Notes: a model not told the origin generated them from the sequence alone. Shown: positions 26,322 through 36,552, numbered from the stretch's first letter. The stretch is DNA of 64,000 nt from Carnobacteriaceae bacterium zg-C25 (GCA_017945845.1 CP072828.1:372001-436000), one strand, 5' to 3'. Numbers and translations are program-made.

Positions 26322-27302
26322 ATGGGACACATTACCGATTCATCGTTTAAAATTTTTTCGTTAAGTTCAAATGAACCGTTAGCAGAAAAAATTGCTGATG
26401 CTTTAGGTACAAAGTTAGGAAAGTTGACGGTTTCACATTTTAGTGATGGAGAAATTAAAATCAACATTGATGAAAGTATTCGTGGTGGCGATGTTTACAT
26501 CGTGCAATCTACTTCTCATCCTGTAAATGACAATTTAATGGAATTGTTAATTATGATGGATGCGTTACGTCGTGCAAGTGCTAAAACCATTACGGTTGTT
26601 ATTCCGTATTACGGCTACGCACGTCAAGAACGTAAAGCGCAATCTCGTGAGCCAATTACAGCTAAATTAGTAGCCAACATGATTACACATGCAGGTGCAG
26701 ACCGTGTCATTACATTAGATTTACATGCCGCACAAATTCAAGGTTTCTTTGATATTCCTGTGGATCACCTATTCGGTGCGCCATTATTAGCGAACTATTT
26801 CTTAGAAAGACCTGCCACATTTAGTGATGTTGTCGTTGTTTCTCCCGATCATGGTGGGGTAACACGTGCACGTAAATTAGCAGAATTTTTACATGCGCCA
26901 TTGGCAATTATTGATAAACGCCGTCCAAAAGAAAACGTTGCTGAAGTTATGAATATCATTGGTAATGTTGAAGGTAAAACTTGTATCGTCATTGACGACA
27001 TGATTGATACGGCAGGAACCATTACATTGGGTGCTCGAGCGCTTAAAGAAATCGGTGGTGCAAAAGAAGTGTACGTTTGTTGTACGCATGCCATTTTATC
27101 TGGTTCGGCAGTAGAACGCTTAAATGATTCTGTCATTAAAGAAGTTATTGTCACAGACTCTATTCAGTTAAATGAGGATAAACAAAGCGATAAAATTGTA
27201 ACGGTATCAGTAAGTAAATTGTTGGCTGAAGCGATTAGACGTATTCACAACAACTTATCTGTAAGTCCTTTATTCAATGAAAAATTTGTTTCAAAAGATT
27301 AA
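26322..27302 (+). CDS. prs: ribose-phosphate pyrophosphokinase (PRPP synthetase)
   Basis: Makes PRPP from ribose-5-phosphate and ATP for nucleotide, His and Trp synthesis. Motifs: [16 protein letters not shown], the ATP loop [31 protein letters not shown] and the PRPP loop [12 protein letters not shown]. The ORF extends back to 26277, but GGAGG at 26309-26313 sits 8 nt before the ATG at 26322, giving a normal 326-residue enzyme; the ATG at 26316 is too close. A terminator follows 13 bp after the stop. Confidence 0.95.
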   Translation: MGHITDSSFKIFSLSSNEPLAEKIADALGTKLGKLTVSHFSDGEIKINIDESIRGGDVYIVQSTSHPVNDNLMELLIMMDALRRASAKTITVVIPYYGYARQERKAQSREPITAKLVANMITHAGADRVITLDLHAAQIQGFFDIPVDHLFGAPLLANYFLERPATFSDVVVVSPDHGGVTRARKLAEFLHAPLAIIDKRRPKENVAEVMNIIGNVEGKTCIVIDDMIDTAGTITLGARALKEIGGAKEVYVCCTHAILSGSAVERLNDSVIKEVIVTDSIQLNEDKQSDKIVTVSVSKLLAEAIRRIHNNLSVSPLFNEKFVSKD

Positions 27303-27314
27303 TCAATCCATTCG

Positions 27315-27339
27315 AACCGCCTAGCAATAGGCGGTTTTT
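27315..27339 (+). terminator. terminator of glmU-prs
   Basis: AACCGCCTA-GCAA-TAGGCGGTT followed by TTTTT. Confidence 0.9.
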
Positions 27340-27478
27340 GTGTGGTCATTTGCTTGCTTGAAATGAGTGGCGGTTATGAATTTGTTGTTTTGTTAAAATA
27401 AGAGTGTAGCGTATAAATAATGATGTGTGATGTTTAAAAGGTTTATGCCTAATGGCGTTAAGGGTGATGGTTTATAGC

Positions 27479-27511
27479 GTTAGGGTTGATGATATATGGT
27501 TGCCACCTTAA
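27479..27511. repeat. degenerate member of the intergenic repeat family
   Basis: GTTAGGGTTGATGATATATG and the following GTTGCCACCTTAA recall the TTAGGGTTGGTGGC arm at 9822. This is the only structure I see in the 510-bp gap between prs and ptsH other than the ptsH promoter. Confidence 0.35.
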
Positions 27512-27724
27512 AAATGATACACCCAAAGTTGTCTGCTATTGATAAAACCTGTTTGATGACATGAAATTTCTGTTTTCATTCTCTTTTTCAATAAAGCGGA
27601 TACATTTTTGTGCTAAAAAATAGAAGACGTCTATTTATCGTAACGTTTTGAAAAAGGTTTTTGAAAATGAAATGCCGTAAATGAAAACAAAGGTATACAA
27701 CAATGGTAATCCCTTACAAAAGTG

Positions 27725-27753
27725 TTGAGTGTGAATTGGAAACGTGATAGAAT
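27725..27753 (+). promoter_or_regulatory. promoter of ptsHI
   Basis: TTGAGT (27725-27730), 17 bp, TAGAAT (27748-27753), about 60 bp before ptsH. Confidence 0.65.
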
Positions 27754-27813
27754 GGTGAAGTAATGGGCAAATGCTCGAAACAATAATATATATTATAAAA
27801 GGAGACTTTTATC

Positions 27814-28080
27814 ATGGAAAAAAGAGAATATCACGTAGTAGCGGAAACAGGAATCCACGCACGTCCAGCAACATTATTAGTACAAGCAGCAAGCAAATTT
27901 GCTTCTGATATTAACTTAGAATATAAAGGACGTTCAGTAAACTTAAAATCAATTATGGGCGTTATGTCTTTAGGTGTTGGTCAAGGTGCAGATGTGGTAA
28001 TCACATGTGAAGGTGCTGATGAAGTTGACGCAATGGCAGCAATTGACGAAGCAATGAAGAAAGAAGGATTAACAAACTAA
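27814..28080 (+). CDS. ptsH: phosphocarrier protein HPr
   Basis: An 88-residue HPr. His15 in GIHARPA receives phosphate from enzyme I; Ser46 in [10 protein letters not shown] is the HPr-kinase site used in carbon catabolite control. AAAGGAG precedes the ATG. It is followed 1 bp later by ptsI. It serves the sucrose PTS at 56 kb and every other PTS of the cell. Confidence 0.98.
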   Translation: MEKREYHVVAETGIHARPATLLVQAASKFASDINLEYKGRSVNLKSIMGVMSLGVGQGADVVITCEGADEVDAMAAIDEAMKKEGLTN

Positions 28081-28081
28081 T

Positions 28082-29809
28082 ATGGCAAAACACTTAACAG
28101 GTATTGCGGCAAGTGATGGGGTTGCGGTTGCAAAGGCCTATCGTTTAATTGAACCAGATTTATCTTTCCAAACACGTGAAGTATCTGATGTTCAAGCAGA
28201 ATTAGATCGTTTAGATGTAGCGTTAGCACAATCTAAATCAGAAATCGAAGCCATTCGTGACGTTGCTTTAGCAAACTTAGGACCAAAAGAAGCACAAGTT
28301 TTTGAAGCGCACTTATTGGTATTGGGTGATCCAGAATTAGTTGAACAAATTCAAACAACTATTAAAGGAAAATCTGTAAATGCTGAAGCTGGTTTAAAAG
28401 AAGTGGCAGATATGTTTGTTGCGTTGTTTGAATCAATGACAGACAATGCTTACATGCAAGAGCGTGCAGCGGATATTCGCGACGTTACAAAACGTGTATT
28501 AGCGAATTTATTAGGTGTACAGTTACCAAGTCCTGCAACAATTAAAGAGCAAGTGATTGTTGTGGCACGTGACTTAACACCAAGTGATACTGCACAATTA
28601 AATCGTGAGTTTGTAAAAGGCTTTATCACAGATATTGGCGGACGTACATCTCACTCTGCAATTATGGCGCGTTCATTGGAAATTCCAGCAATTGTTGGAA
28701 CAGGTACAATAACACAAGAAGTTGAAAACGGAGATGTTTTAATCATTGACGGTTTAGACGGTAATGTGTTAATCAACCCAAGTGAAGCGGAAATTACAGA
28801 ATACGAAGCGAAAGCAAAAGCGTTTGCTGATCAAAAAGCAGAATGGGAAATGTTGAAAAACGAACCAACTGTTACAAAAGATGGCAAACATTTTGAAATT
28901 GCTGCAAACATTGGTACACCAAAAGACTTAAAAGGTGTGCATGCAAACGGTGCGGAAGGTGTCGGTTTATACCGTACAGAATTTTTATACATGGACTCTG
29001 CTGAATTCCCAACAGAAGACGAGCAGTATGAAGCGTATAAAGCGGTTTTAGAAGGTATGGACGGTAAACCTGTTGTTGTTCGTACAATGGACATTGGTGG
29101 GGATAAAGAGTTACCATACTTACAATTACCACATGAAATGAACCCATTCTTAGGGTATCGTGCGATTCGTATTTCATTGGATCAAAAAGATATGTTTAAA
29201 ACACAATTGCGTGCGTTGTTACGTGCGTCTGTTCATGGTTTATTACGTATCATGTTCCCAATGATTGCAACAGTACAAGAATTCCGTTCAGCAAAAGCGA
29301 TTTTAGAAGAAGTAAAAGCAGAATTGATGAGTGAAGGTGTGAGTGTGTCATCTGATATTCAAGTGGGTATCATGATTGAAATTCCAGCGGCAGCTGTATT
29401 AGCGCACCAATTCGCTAAAGAAGTTGATTTCTTCAGTATTGGAACAAACGACTTGATCCAATACACGATGGCTGCTGACCGTATGAATGAACAAGTTTCT
29501 TACTTGTACCAACCATACAATCCATCAATTTTAACATTAATTAAACACGTTATCGATTCAGCTCATGCAGAAGGTAAATGGGCAGGTATGTGTGGCGAGA
29601 TGGCTGGTGACCAAACAGCTGTGCCGTTATTAGTTGGTTTAGGATTAGACGAGTTCTCAATGAGCGCGTCAAGTGTCTTAAAAACACGTAGTTTAATGAA
29701 AAAATTAGATGCAGCTGAAATGAAAGTGATGGCTGAAAAAGCGGTTAACGAATGTTCAACAGTTGATGAAGTGATTGCTTTAGTTGAAGAAACAATTGCA
29801 AAATTATAA
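28082..29809 (+). CDS. ptsI: PTS enzyme I (PEP-protein phosphotransferase)
   Basis: A 575-residue enzyme I passing phosphate from PEP to HPr. The active-site histidine is His191 in [17 protein letters not shown]. The C-terminal PEP-binding barrel has [43 protein letters not shown] and the GMCGEMAGD loop with the catalytic cysteine. It is directly behind ptsH. Confidence 0.98.
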   Translation: MAKHLTGIAASDGVAVAKAYRLIEPDLSFQTREVSDVQAELDRLDVALAQSKSEIEAIRDVALANLGPKEAQVFEAHLLVLGDPELVEQIQTTIKGKSVNAEAGLKEVADMFVALFESMTDNAYMQERAADIRDVTKRVLANLLGVQLPSPATIKEQVIVVARDLTPSDTAQLNREFVKGFITDIGGRTSHSAIMARSLEIPAIVGTGTITQEVENGDVLIIDGLDGNVLINPSEAEITEYEAKAKAFADQKAEWEMLKNEPTVTKDGKHFEIAANIGTPKDLKGVHANGAEGVGLYRTEFLYMDSAEFPTEDEQYEAYKAVLEGMDGKPVVVRTMDIGGDKELPYLQLPHEMNPFLGYRAIRISLDQKDMFKTQLRALLRASVHGLLRIMFPMIATVQEFRSAKAILEEVKAELMSEGVSVSSDIQVGIMIEIPAAAVLAHQFAKEVDFFSIGTNDLIQYTMAADRMNEQVSYLYQPYNPSILTLIKHVIDSAHAEGKWAGMCGEMAGDQTAVPLLVGLGLDEFSMSASSVLKTRSLMKKLDAAEMKVMAEKAVNECSTVDEVIALVEETIAKL

Positions 29810-29814
29810 GAAAG

Positions 29815-29840
29815 AAAGCGTCGGTTATCCGGCGCTTTTT
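29815..29840 (+). terminator. terminator of ptsHI
   Basis: AAAGCGTCGG-TTAT-CCGGCGCTTTTT. Confidence 0.9.
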
Positions 29841-29854
29841 GCGTGTCAATAAAT

Positions 29855-29883
29855 GGTTCTATACTATTTGGTGTTGGTGGCTT
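29855..29883 (+). repeat. 29-bp direct repeat flanking the pilus locus, left copy
   Basis: Identical to 37263-37291; the preceding AAAT also matches with one inserted G. It overlaps copy 3 of the palindromic intergenic family. Confidence 0.9.
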
Positions 29884-29904
29884 GCGAATGTTGCTATCAA
29901 CACC
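29870..29904. repeat. dispersed intergenic palindromic repeat, copy 3
   Basis: GGTGTTGGTGGC and GCTATCAACACC form a 12-bp stem with G-U pairs around an 11-nt loop. It matches copy 1 at 77-108. Confidence 0.65.
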
Positions 29905-29937
29905 TTTTAAATGATGTAGACAAAAGGGCTGTATCAT

Positions 29938-30010
29938 TTTTAGAGTTGATGGCATATGGCACTAGCTCTAAATTTATGGGCTCTATGATAAATGGTGTTG
30001 GTGATTGATA
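29938..30010. repeat. two further degenerate repeat units in tandem
   Basis: 29938-29972 is an imperfect palindrome beginning TTTAGAGTTGATGGC and ending CTCTAAA. 29978-30010 begins GGGCTCTATGATAAATGGTG and aligns with the left direct repeat at 29855. With copy 3, three units lie in 160 bp between ptsI and the pilus operon. Confidence 0.5.
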
Positions 30011-30013
30011 AAG

Positions 30014-30050
30014 GTAGTGATTTAACCAGTGTTAAGTCACTGTTTTTTTT
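30014..30050 (+). terminator. strong orphan terminator
   Basis: AGTGATTTAAC-CAGT-GTTAAGTCACT with eight T soon after. No ORF lies between it and the ptsI terminator, so either it backs up ptsI or it ends a small RNA. Confidence 0.75.
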
Positions 30051-30199
30051 GTTTTATTAAGGTGCAAAATGATGTGAAATCTACCCAAATGTACGCTCTT
30101 TTTTTGTTGTGATTGAAAGTACATTCTATAGGTGTTTTTTTTGTGTCATTGGTTAGTTTAATTTTATAGTTTCCTAAGCAAATAATGTTGAAAATGCTA

Positions 30200-30229
30200 T
30201 TGACAGTATGATTTGTGAAATAATAAAAT
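30200..30229 (+). promoter_or_regulatory. promoter of the pilus operon
   Basis: TTGACA (30200-30205), 18 bp, TAAAAT (30224-30229), leaving a leader of about 95 nt before the first gene. No other promoter of this quality is seen within the operon. Confidence 0.65.
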
Positions 30230-30329
30230 ATTATACGTCAGTTCACGACAACACACTATTGTATCCCTGTTTGAAAATTTTTTCGAAAGGATATTTTAGT
30301 AATCTATTTCATGAAGAAAGAGGGTAGAA

Positions 30330-33300
30330 GTGAAAACTGTAAATAAAAAATGTTTGGTTTGGTTGACCGTTTTGATGTTAGTTGCGCAATCGACAAATGT
30401 ATTTGGTCCATTGATAACATTTGCCCAAGAGCAACACACAGAACACGTTAATCGAATACGAACATCAGACAATATAGACAATGTTAGTGACGCCGATACG
30501 GTGGAACAAGAATTACAAGCAACTATCTATCAAGACGCTAGTTATCAGGAAGTAGCCGAAGATGTGAGTGTGATTACATTGCGTGGAAAAATGCCACGAG
30601 GTGCCATTGTCAAAGCTTATCCTGCTGAAGTGCCGTCAGGGAATGAAACAGTTTTATTTGCTTATGATATTACGATTTATGATGCAAGTGGACGTGTTTT
30701 TAATCCAAAAGAATCTGATAGCATTCAAGTGAGTGTGTCAAATCCAATTTTTGAAGATGCTTCGAATATTAAGATTTATCACGTTGAAGGAGATACGCAA
30801 CAAAAAGAGGAAGTGACACCAAAAGCAGCAAAAGATGATACCGTTACATTTGATGCAAAAAGTTTTTCTGTTTACATAGGAACAGGATTGAGTAATCATA
30901 ACGTTCATACATATCGTTTCTATGATGAACAAGGACGAGAGCAATACGTGCGTAGATTATCTACTGGAGAAAAATTAAGCAAACCGCCAACAACTTATAA
31001 AGATGGGTATGTGTTTACAGGGTGGTATACCGCTCAAACAGGTGGAACAAAGTTTGCTGATAATCGATTTACAGTAGAAGGACCGTTGAGAACGAATAGA
31101 GAGACAAAACTCTATGCACGGTATGAAAAAGCATATTTTGTACGGTACTTATCGAAATCTGAGCAAGGTTCACCAGCGTGGTTTACACAAAAATATCCAC
31201 GATCAGATGGTAATGATGTATTAGATTTTAAAAATATTCCTTTTGTAGCAGACGATGGGAAAGTATTGACAGGTTGGTCGAGAACATTGGATGGACGGAC
31301 ACCGGTTGCTGAAGGTACACCTGTAACGTCGGATATGGATCTTTATCCTATTGTACAATCAGCGCGCTGGATTTATTTTGAAACAAACGGAGCAGAATCT
31401 CTTTCTCCAGTTTATATTTTACAAAATCAACAAAATAAAACAAAGAAACCAGCAGATCCGGTTAGACAAGGATATACTTTTGCAGGGTGGTTTGCAGATA
31501 AAGAATTAAAAGTCCCATTTAACTGGGACGCTAGACCACAACGTGATACAACGATTTATGCTAAATGGACACCAAGTAAAACGAGTTACACGATTGTTTA
31601 TTGGAAGCAAAAAGTAACACATCCGCTAGGACAACCCGATCCAAATCGTGAAGACTATGATTATTGGAAGAGTACGGTTGTATCGAATGTCGATACGGGA
31701 AGTACAACCCCTACATCTGTTGCCTTGGAAAATGAGCGAGGATTTGGATTTGTTCGTGCAGAAAGTAATTATGACAAAATAAAAGGTGATGGCTCAACCA
31801 TTATCAATGTTTATTATGATCGAAAAGTTGTGACGGTTAATTATTATGTAGCAAATGAAACTAGACCATTCTATGTATCACGTGGAATTTGGGAGTCACC
31901 AATTACTGATTTTCCTGAATTGCAATCGGGGACACCAAACTTTAGATTTGATACAGGTAGAACAAGTTCTACTGTTGCTGCAACAACTTATTGGCCAGAT
32001 TTTAAATTTGAAGATCGCCATATGAGAGATATTGCGAATTACATCGTTCATTTAAGATACACGTCACCGATAAACGAAAGAAATGCGTATACAATTTATT
32101 GGCATGTTCAAGAACCTGATGGTTCATATCGTCTGGTACATGGTCAAAAAGCAGAATTGAGTGGAGCAAGATTTACGCTAACCAATAAATTTAGAGGATA
32201 CGAGCTTGTATCAGCGTCATATCATAATGCAAACAGATTTTTCCCCGTAAGTGAAAGAAGTTCACTGGAACCAAATCGAATAGGTTATGATGTCCGTCTA
32301 AATCGAAAACGATACACGATTGATTATAAGTATGGCAATGCCATAACGGTTGGGAATAAAACAAATGTTCCTTATGGTGCGACGTTAGATACGACATATA
32401 ATTTGGCTGAACCTAGCAGACCAGCGGATATTCCATCACATTATGTTTGGAAAGGGTGGGCATTAGACCCTGCCGGTTCTAAATTTATAAAATTTGATGG
32501 TTCTTATAAAATGGACGCAAGCAATTTAGTGTTATATGCGATTTGGAAACCAGTGGACGTAACGGTAACTTTTGATAGTAACGGTGGAACGCCTGTTTCA
32601 AGTTTGCCACTTGCATCTGGAGACAGTGCACAAAAACCGACAGATCCAACACGACCAAATTATCGATTTGCTGGGTGGAAACTAAATGGTAATTTGTATA
32701 ATTTTAATTCAGAAGTCAATCGAAATATTACATTAGTTGCACAATGGATACCAACAACAGTCGCTAATTTGTATTATCATCCAAATACAGCAACTGGAGA
32801 AACGAAAAAAGCAACGAATTCAGATTTTCCAGATGTTGATGGTAAAGTTGAAAAAATAGAATCAAGCTGGGGTTGGACAGCACCAGATACATCGGAAGGT
32901 TTTGTGAGTTGGAATACGAAGGCTGATGGTACGGGGATAACTTATTATCCGGGAGATGCCATTACACTACCTGCTGGGGATACACATTTATATGCTCAGT
33001 GGTCGGAAAATCGAAAAGTCGATGTGACATATCATTTTAATTATCCATCACTTTATTCAAGTCAACAGCCAAATTCTTTAGTTCAACAATTTGAGGCGAA
33101 TGATGATAATGCGAAAATTGGTGGAAGCAATCCTACTCGATTCTTTGGCGATAAATTATCTTTAGTGGGATATAAATTTTTAGGGTGGTCTACTCAACCA
33201 ACAGCCAATGGAGAAATAGCTCAAATTGGCGATAAATTTCATGTCGATACGTTAAATAAAGAAAATGCAAATGTTTTGTATGCGCGTTGGCAACGTGAAG

Positions 33301-33848
33301 CGCTGATTACCGTAAAAAAAGAAGTTGATGGGAATCAGATTGATAATAATACACCTAATAGAGAGTTTACTTTTCATTATAAAATCCATCTACCCGGTTC
33401 GGTGTTTGAATCTCGAAGTAGTATAAACGGAAGCTTTACGCTTCGTCCGGGTGAAACAAAAACGCTAGAGCAAATAACGGCAGATCAAACAGATCCAAGC
33501 AAACGGTTTACTGTTTTACCAGAGGGAGCCGGTATTCGAATTGCAGAAGTAAAGAATGATCATGTTCAAAATGTCGAAACATGGAAATTTGCATTGAATA
33601 ATCCGAACATCATGGAGAAAAAACCATTAGGTAGTTTAGCGGATAGAAATGGAATAAAAATTTGGGAATATGAAGTGGATGGAGCGAGTGACAATGCTCA
33701 TGTCGTGTTTAAAAATACGAAAATTGCTTCTCCGCCTACAGGACTATTTTTTGATAGTGTCCCTGCAATGCTATTAAGTGGATTTGCACTCGTAGCGATT
33801 TTTTATATTGTCGTTTCACAAAGAAGAGGTAGACACTATGACGATTAA
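30330..33848 (+). CDS. pilus tip adhesin with InlB-type B repeats
   Basis: A 1172-residue surface protein. A signal peptide covers about residues 1-32 (LVWLTVLMLVAQSTNVFG, then TFAQEQ). At least seven Listeria-Bacteroides (InlB B) repeats follow from about residue 190, recognised by GYxFxGW...LYAxW units such as GYTFAGWFAD and NYRFAGWKLNG. Near the C-terminus a Cna-B-like domain starts ITVKKEVDG and ends VVFKNTK, with Lys and Asn placed for an isopeptide bond. The sorting signal reads SPPTG, a helix, then RRGRHYDD; it departs from LPXTG and suits a pilus sortase. Start is GTG with AGAGGG before it. As first gene of an FCT-type operon it takes the Cpa position at the pilus tip. Confidence 0.85.
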   Translation: MKTVNKKCLVWLTVLMLVAQSTNVFGPLITFAQEQHTEHVNRIRTSDNIDNVSDADTVEQELQATIYQDASYQEVAEDVSVITLRGKMPRGAIVKAYPAEVPSGNETVLFAYDITIYDASGRVFNPKESDSIQVSVSNPIFEDASNIKIYHVEGDTQQKEEVTPKAAKDDTVTFDAKSFSVYIGTGLSNHNVHTYRFYDEQGREQYVRRLSTGEKLSKPPTTYKDGYVFTGWYTAQTGGTKFADNRFTVEGPLRTNRETKLYARYEKAYFVRYLSKSEQGSPAWFTQKYPRSDGNDVLDFKNIPFVADDGKVLTGWSRTLDGRTPVAEGTPVTSDMDLYPIVQSARWIYFETNGAESLSPVYILQNQQNKTKKPADPVRQGYTFAGWFADKELKVPFNWDARPQRDTTIYAKWTPSKTSYTIVYWKQKVTHPLGQPDPNREDYDYWKSTVVSNVDTGSTTPTSVALENERGFGFVRAESNYDKIKGDGSTIINVYYDRKVVTVNYYVANETRPFYVSRGIWESPITDFPELQSGTPNFRFDTGRTSSTVAATTYWPDFKFEDRHMRDIANYIVHLRYTSPINERNAYTIYWHVQEPDGSYRLVHGQKAELSGARFTLTNKFRGYELVSASYHNANRFFPVSERSSLEPNRIGYDVRLNRKRYTIDYKYGNAITVGNKTNVPYGATLDTTYNLAEPSRPADIPSHYVWKGWALDPAGSKFIKFDGSYKMDASNLVLYAIWKPVDVTVTFDSNGGTPVSSLPLASGDSAQKPTDPTRPNYRFAGWKLNGNLYNFNSEVNRNITLVAQWIPTTVANLYYHPNTATGETKKATNSDFPDVDGKVEKIESSWGWTAPDTSEGFVSWNTKADGTGITYYPGDAITLPAGDTHLYAQWSENRKVDVTYHFNYPSLYSSQQPNSLVQQFEANDDNAKIGGSNPTRFFGDKLSLVGYKFLGWSTQPTANGEIAQIGDKFHVDTLNKENANVLYARWQREALITVKKEVDGNQIDNNTPNREFTFHYKIHLPGSVFESRSSINGSFTLRPGETKTLEQITADQTDPSKRFTVLPEGAGIRIAEVKNDHVQNVETWKFALNNPNIMEKKPLGSLADRNGIKIWEYEVDGASDNAHVVFKNTKIASPPTGLFFDSVPAMLLSGFALVAIFYIVVSQRRGRHYDD

Positions 33849-34074
33849 AAGTGAAGAGGAATTACTCACATTTTTTAAACAATTAAAGTTTAAAAAGAAA
33901 TTATTTTTTGGTGTAGACGAAAAAGATGTTTGGAGAAAATTAGCTAGCTTACAACAAGAGTATCAAACATTAATCGCAATACACGAAGCAAAATATGAAG
34001 CCTTACTGGCAGAACGTGATAGCCTTATCAATGCTAGAAGGAGTCATCATGATGAACAAAAGGAAACCGATTAA
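33838..34074 (+). CDS. small coiled-coil protein, DivIVA-like look, in the pilus operon
   Basis: A 78-residue cytoplasmic protein, MTIKSEEELLTFFKQLKFKK, then LFFGVDEKDVWRKLASLQQE and a charged helix (YEALLAERDSLINARRS). The GVDxxDVWRKLxxLQxEY pattern recalls the DivIVA N-terminal region, where a similar motif precedes a coiled coil; this is a resemblance only. The ATG lies within the last codons of the adhesin gene (11-bp overlap) behind AAGAGG, so translation is coupled. The end overlaps the next gene by 26 bp. Streptococcal FCT operons do not normally have a gene here. Confidence 0.7.
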   Translation: MTIKSEEELLTFFKQLKFKKKLFFGVDEKDVWRKLASLQQEYQTLIAIHEAKYEALLAERDSLINARRSHHDEQKETD

Positions 34075-34612
34075 AGAACAAACTGTTGAGAGTATTATCA
34101 AGCAACGGTTAAAGCGATTGCGTGATAAAGAGGACATTAGTCGTTTTTTCAAACACCTTATCCTATTGTTAGGGAGTGTATATCTTCTTTTTGGTTTTGT
34201 CTTTGGGTTAAGTTCAGTGCCAAATGATGAAATGATGCCGCGCATGAGTGCGGGAGATATATTCCTATACTACCGTTTAGAAAAAAGTGTGCGTAGTGGT
34301 GATGTCATTTACTTTGAAAAGGACGATAAATATTATTTAGGACGTGTTATTGCAACAGTTGGTGAAAAGGTAGAAATTACAAAAGATAATCGTGTGAAAG
34401 TAAACGACAGTTTATTGACTGAAAACTATATTTATCAAACAACCGCTCAATATGATTCGGATGTGACGTATCCACTTCAATTATCAAATGAAGAAGTGTT
34501 TGTTCTTGTAGATTATCGAGAAGGTGGTAAAGACAGTCGCTATTTTGGACCGGTTAATATTCACTCGATAAAAGGAAAAATTATTACTATTTTAAGAAAA
34601 TCTAATATTTAA
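34049..34612 (+). CDS. sipA: SipA-like pilus chaperone (signal peptidase fold, catalytic residues lost)
   Basis: A 187-residue protein with one N-terminal membrane helix (LILLLGSVYLLFGFVFG) and a type I signal peptidase fold. The catalytic motif SM-x-P is replaced by DEMMP, and the general-base lysine of the KRVIG motif is Gly in YLGRVIATVGEK. The true peptidase at 62704 has both residues, so this copy is likely non-proteolytic. SipA of streptococcal FCT loci shows the same loss and acts as an assembly factor for FctA-type pili. ATGATG at 34049/34052 follows AAGGAG; either may be used. Confidence 0.85.
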   Translation: MMNKRKPIKEQTVESIIKQRLKRLRDKEDISRFFKHLILLLGSVYLLFGFVFGLSSVPNDEMMPRMSAGDIFLYYRLEKSVRSGDVIYFEKDDKYYLGRVIATVGEKVEITKDNRVKVNDSLLTENYIYQTTAQYDSDVTYPLQLSNEEVFVLVDYREGGKDSRYFGPVNIHSIKGKIITILRKSNI

Positions 34613-34627
34613 ATAAGGAATGGAATT

Positions 34628-35782
34628 ATGAAATCTATTAAGAAAATAAGTATGTCAGCTTTAGCTTTAAGCTTATTAGCAACAAATGTGCCAAGTGTCG
34701 TTCATGCAGAAGGAAATACAGATGTTCCAATGCATGTTGATATTCAAAAATGGGTGCGTAAAGAGACTGGTGTTTATGGACCAGCTACATCGTTTACATT
34801 TAATGTCGCTCCGGGTACGGCTGCAGATGCAGATGAGAGAAATAATGCCGTTAAAGCAGGTATTGAAGGTGGGGTTGTTTTTGAAAACGACACAATTGAT
34901 TTAACACCAGAAGTAGAAAGCTCATTGAATAATAATGTAATTTATTCAAAACAAAAAGCTAAATTAAAAATTGTTAATGATAAATTTACATCACCGGGTG
35001 TATATCGCTATGTCATTACTGAAACAGTAGGTGATTATGCGGGTATGCATTACCGTACAGATTCAAAATATTTTGACGTTTATGTACAAAACGGCGCAAA
35101 TGGTATGGAAGTGTATTCTTATACATTTGTGAATAAAGAAAATAATAAAGTTAAAGATTCAACTGGCGGTGGTTTTGTGAATGACTACGGTGTTGAACCT
35201 GGACCAGTTCCAGTGACACCAGACCCAACTAATCCAAATGACCAACCAAAAAATGAAGAACCAACACGAAACACAAATACAGACCCTAATAAAGCGTTAA
35301 GTAAATTGAAAATTAAAAAAGAAGTTCGTGGTAACCAAGGGGATAAACAAAAAGACTTTACCTTTAAACTTAAAGTTGATGGAGATGCCGGCGAAAAGTA
35401 TAATGTAAAATTCAACAATACATCTCGTGCTGCTGCTAAAATCGAAAGCAAAGGCGACGAAGTTACCATTACATTAAAAGACGGTGAATGGGCAGAAATT
35501 AGTGGTTTATCAAAAGATGACAAAGTTACGGTAACAGAAAATTCTTATGCTACTGAAGGTTACTCAACAAAACATAAAGATGGTGAAAATGCTGAAGCAG
35601 TAGAAGGTGCTACAGTAGAAAATAAAAAAATTACTTCTGATGATACAGTAACATTCATTAACGAAAAAGAAATTACAACACCAACAGGTTTATTACTTGA
35701 ATACGGACCATATTTATTATTAGTAACAGCAGCTGCTGGTATGCTTGTATTGAGCTTACGTAGACGTTCAGAAGAAGAATAA
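34628..35782 (+). CDS. major pilin, FctA/Spy0128-like backbone
   Basis: A 384-residue secreted pilin. Signal peptide 1-27 (SALALSLLATNVPSVVHA). Two FctA-type Ig-like domains: the first has Lys in VDIQKWV, Glu in VITETVGDYAGMHY and Asn in GGFVNDYG; the second has Lys in KLKIKKEVRG, Glu in VTVTENSY and Asn in VTFINEKE. This is the Lys-Glu-Asn set that makes self-generated isopeptide bonds in S. pyogenes Spy0128. A Pro/Asn-rich linker (about 195-225) separates the domains. The sorting signal is TTPTG, then a hydrophobic helix and RRRSEEE. It is polymerised by the sortase just downstream. Confidence 0.9.
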   Translation: MKSIKKISMSALALSLLATNVPSVVHAEGNTDVPMHVDIQKWVRKETGVYGPATSFTFNVAPGTAADADERNNAVKAGIEGGVVFENDTIDLTPEVESSLNNNVIYSKQKAKLKIVNDKFTSPGVYRYVITETVGDYAGMHYRTDSKYFDVYVQNGANGMEVYSYTFVNKENNKVKDSTGGGFVNDYGVEPGPVPVTPDPTNPNDQPKNEEPTRNTNTDPNKALSKLKIKKEVRGNQGDKQKDFTFKLKVDGDAGEKYNVKFNNTSRAAAKIESKGDEVTITLKDGEWAEISGLSKDDKVTVTENSYATEGYSTKHKDGENAEAVEGATVENKKITSDDTVTFINEKEITTPTGLLLEYGPYLLLVTAAAGMLVLSLRRRSEEE

Positions 35783-35795
35783 TTAGGAATACTTC

Positions 35796-36524
35796 ATGGA
35801 AAAAGCGGCTATATTCGCACGAGCGGGAAATAGAGTGATTCAAAAGTGTTTCTTGATATTATCACTACTCATGTTTCTTTTTGGTAGTTATTGCCTTTGG
35901 GATAATATGAGAATTAGCCAAGGCGCCTTTGTATCGAAAGAGTTACTGGCGTACAAACCACATCAGAATAATAGTTCGCTATCCTTATCGGATTTACAAA
36001 AAATAAATTCTGATGTGGTGGGTTGGTTGACCATTGATGATACACATATTGACTACCCTTTGGTTATTGGAAAAACCACATTAGAGTATGTCAACAAAGA
36101 TATTTATGGCAATTTCTCTTTGTCGGGTGCTATCTTTTTAGATTCTCAAAATAGCCGAGATTTTCTGGATCCTTATACGGTTATTTACGGGCATCATATG
36201 AGCAATAGAGCGATGTTTGGTGATTTAGAAAATTTTTTAGAAAAAGACTTTTTTGAACAACATCAAACGGGAACGTTGTCAGCATTTGAAAAAGAATTTA
36301 ATGTGAGTATATTTGCTGCAATGAAAACGATAGCTTCTGATGAAATTGTTTATAATGTAACGCATCGAGACGCTATGAGAGTTTTGGAGCATGTAAAAAA
36401 TAACGCCGTGCACTATCGAGAAATTGGTGTTCAGCCAACGGATCAGTTGATTTGTTTATCAACGTGTTCGGATACTACAACAAATGGACGTATTTTGTTA
36501 TTTGGGCGAATCAGCTTGAAATAA
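35796..36524 (+). CDS. class B-type pilus sortase (SrtC2-like)
   Basis: A 242-residue membrane-anchored sortase. An N-terminal helix (FLILSLLMFLFGSYCLW) is followed by the catalytic domain with NSDVVGWLTIDDTHIDYPLV, the histidine in VIYGHHMSNRAMFGDLENF, Cys224 in CLSTCSD and the arginine in NGRILLFGR. The sequence follows class B, like SrtC2 of streptococcal FCT loci, and not the lid-bearing class C sortases. It should link the TTPTG backbone and SPPTG tip proteins. It lies 13 bp after the backbone gene. Confidence 0.9.
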   Translation: MEKAAIFARAGNRVIQKCFLILSLLMFLFGSYCLWDNMRISQGAFVSKELLAYKPHQNNSSLSLSDLQKINSDVVGWLTIDDTHIDYPLVIGKTTLEYVNKDIYGNFSLSGAIFLDSQNSRDFLDPYTVIYGHHMSNRAMFGDLENFLEKDFFEQHQTGTLSAFEKEFNVSIFAAMKTIASDEIVYNVTHRDAMRVLEHVKNNAVHYREIGVQPTDQLICLSTCSDTTTNGRILLFGRISLK

Positions 36525-36552
36525 TTAGTCAGAAAGGAGTTTTGAATATCAT

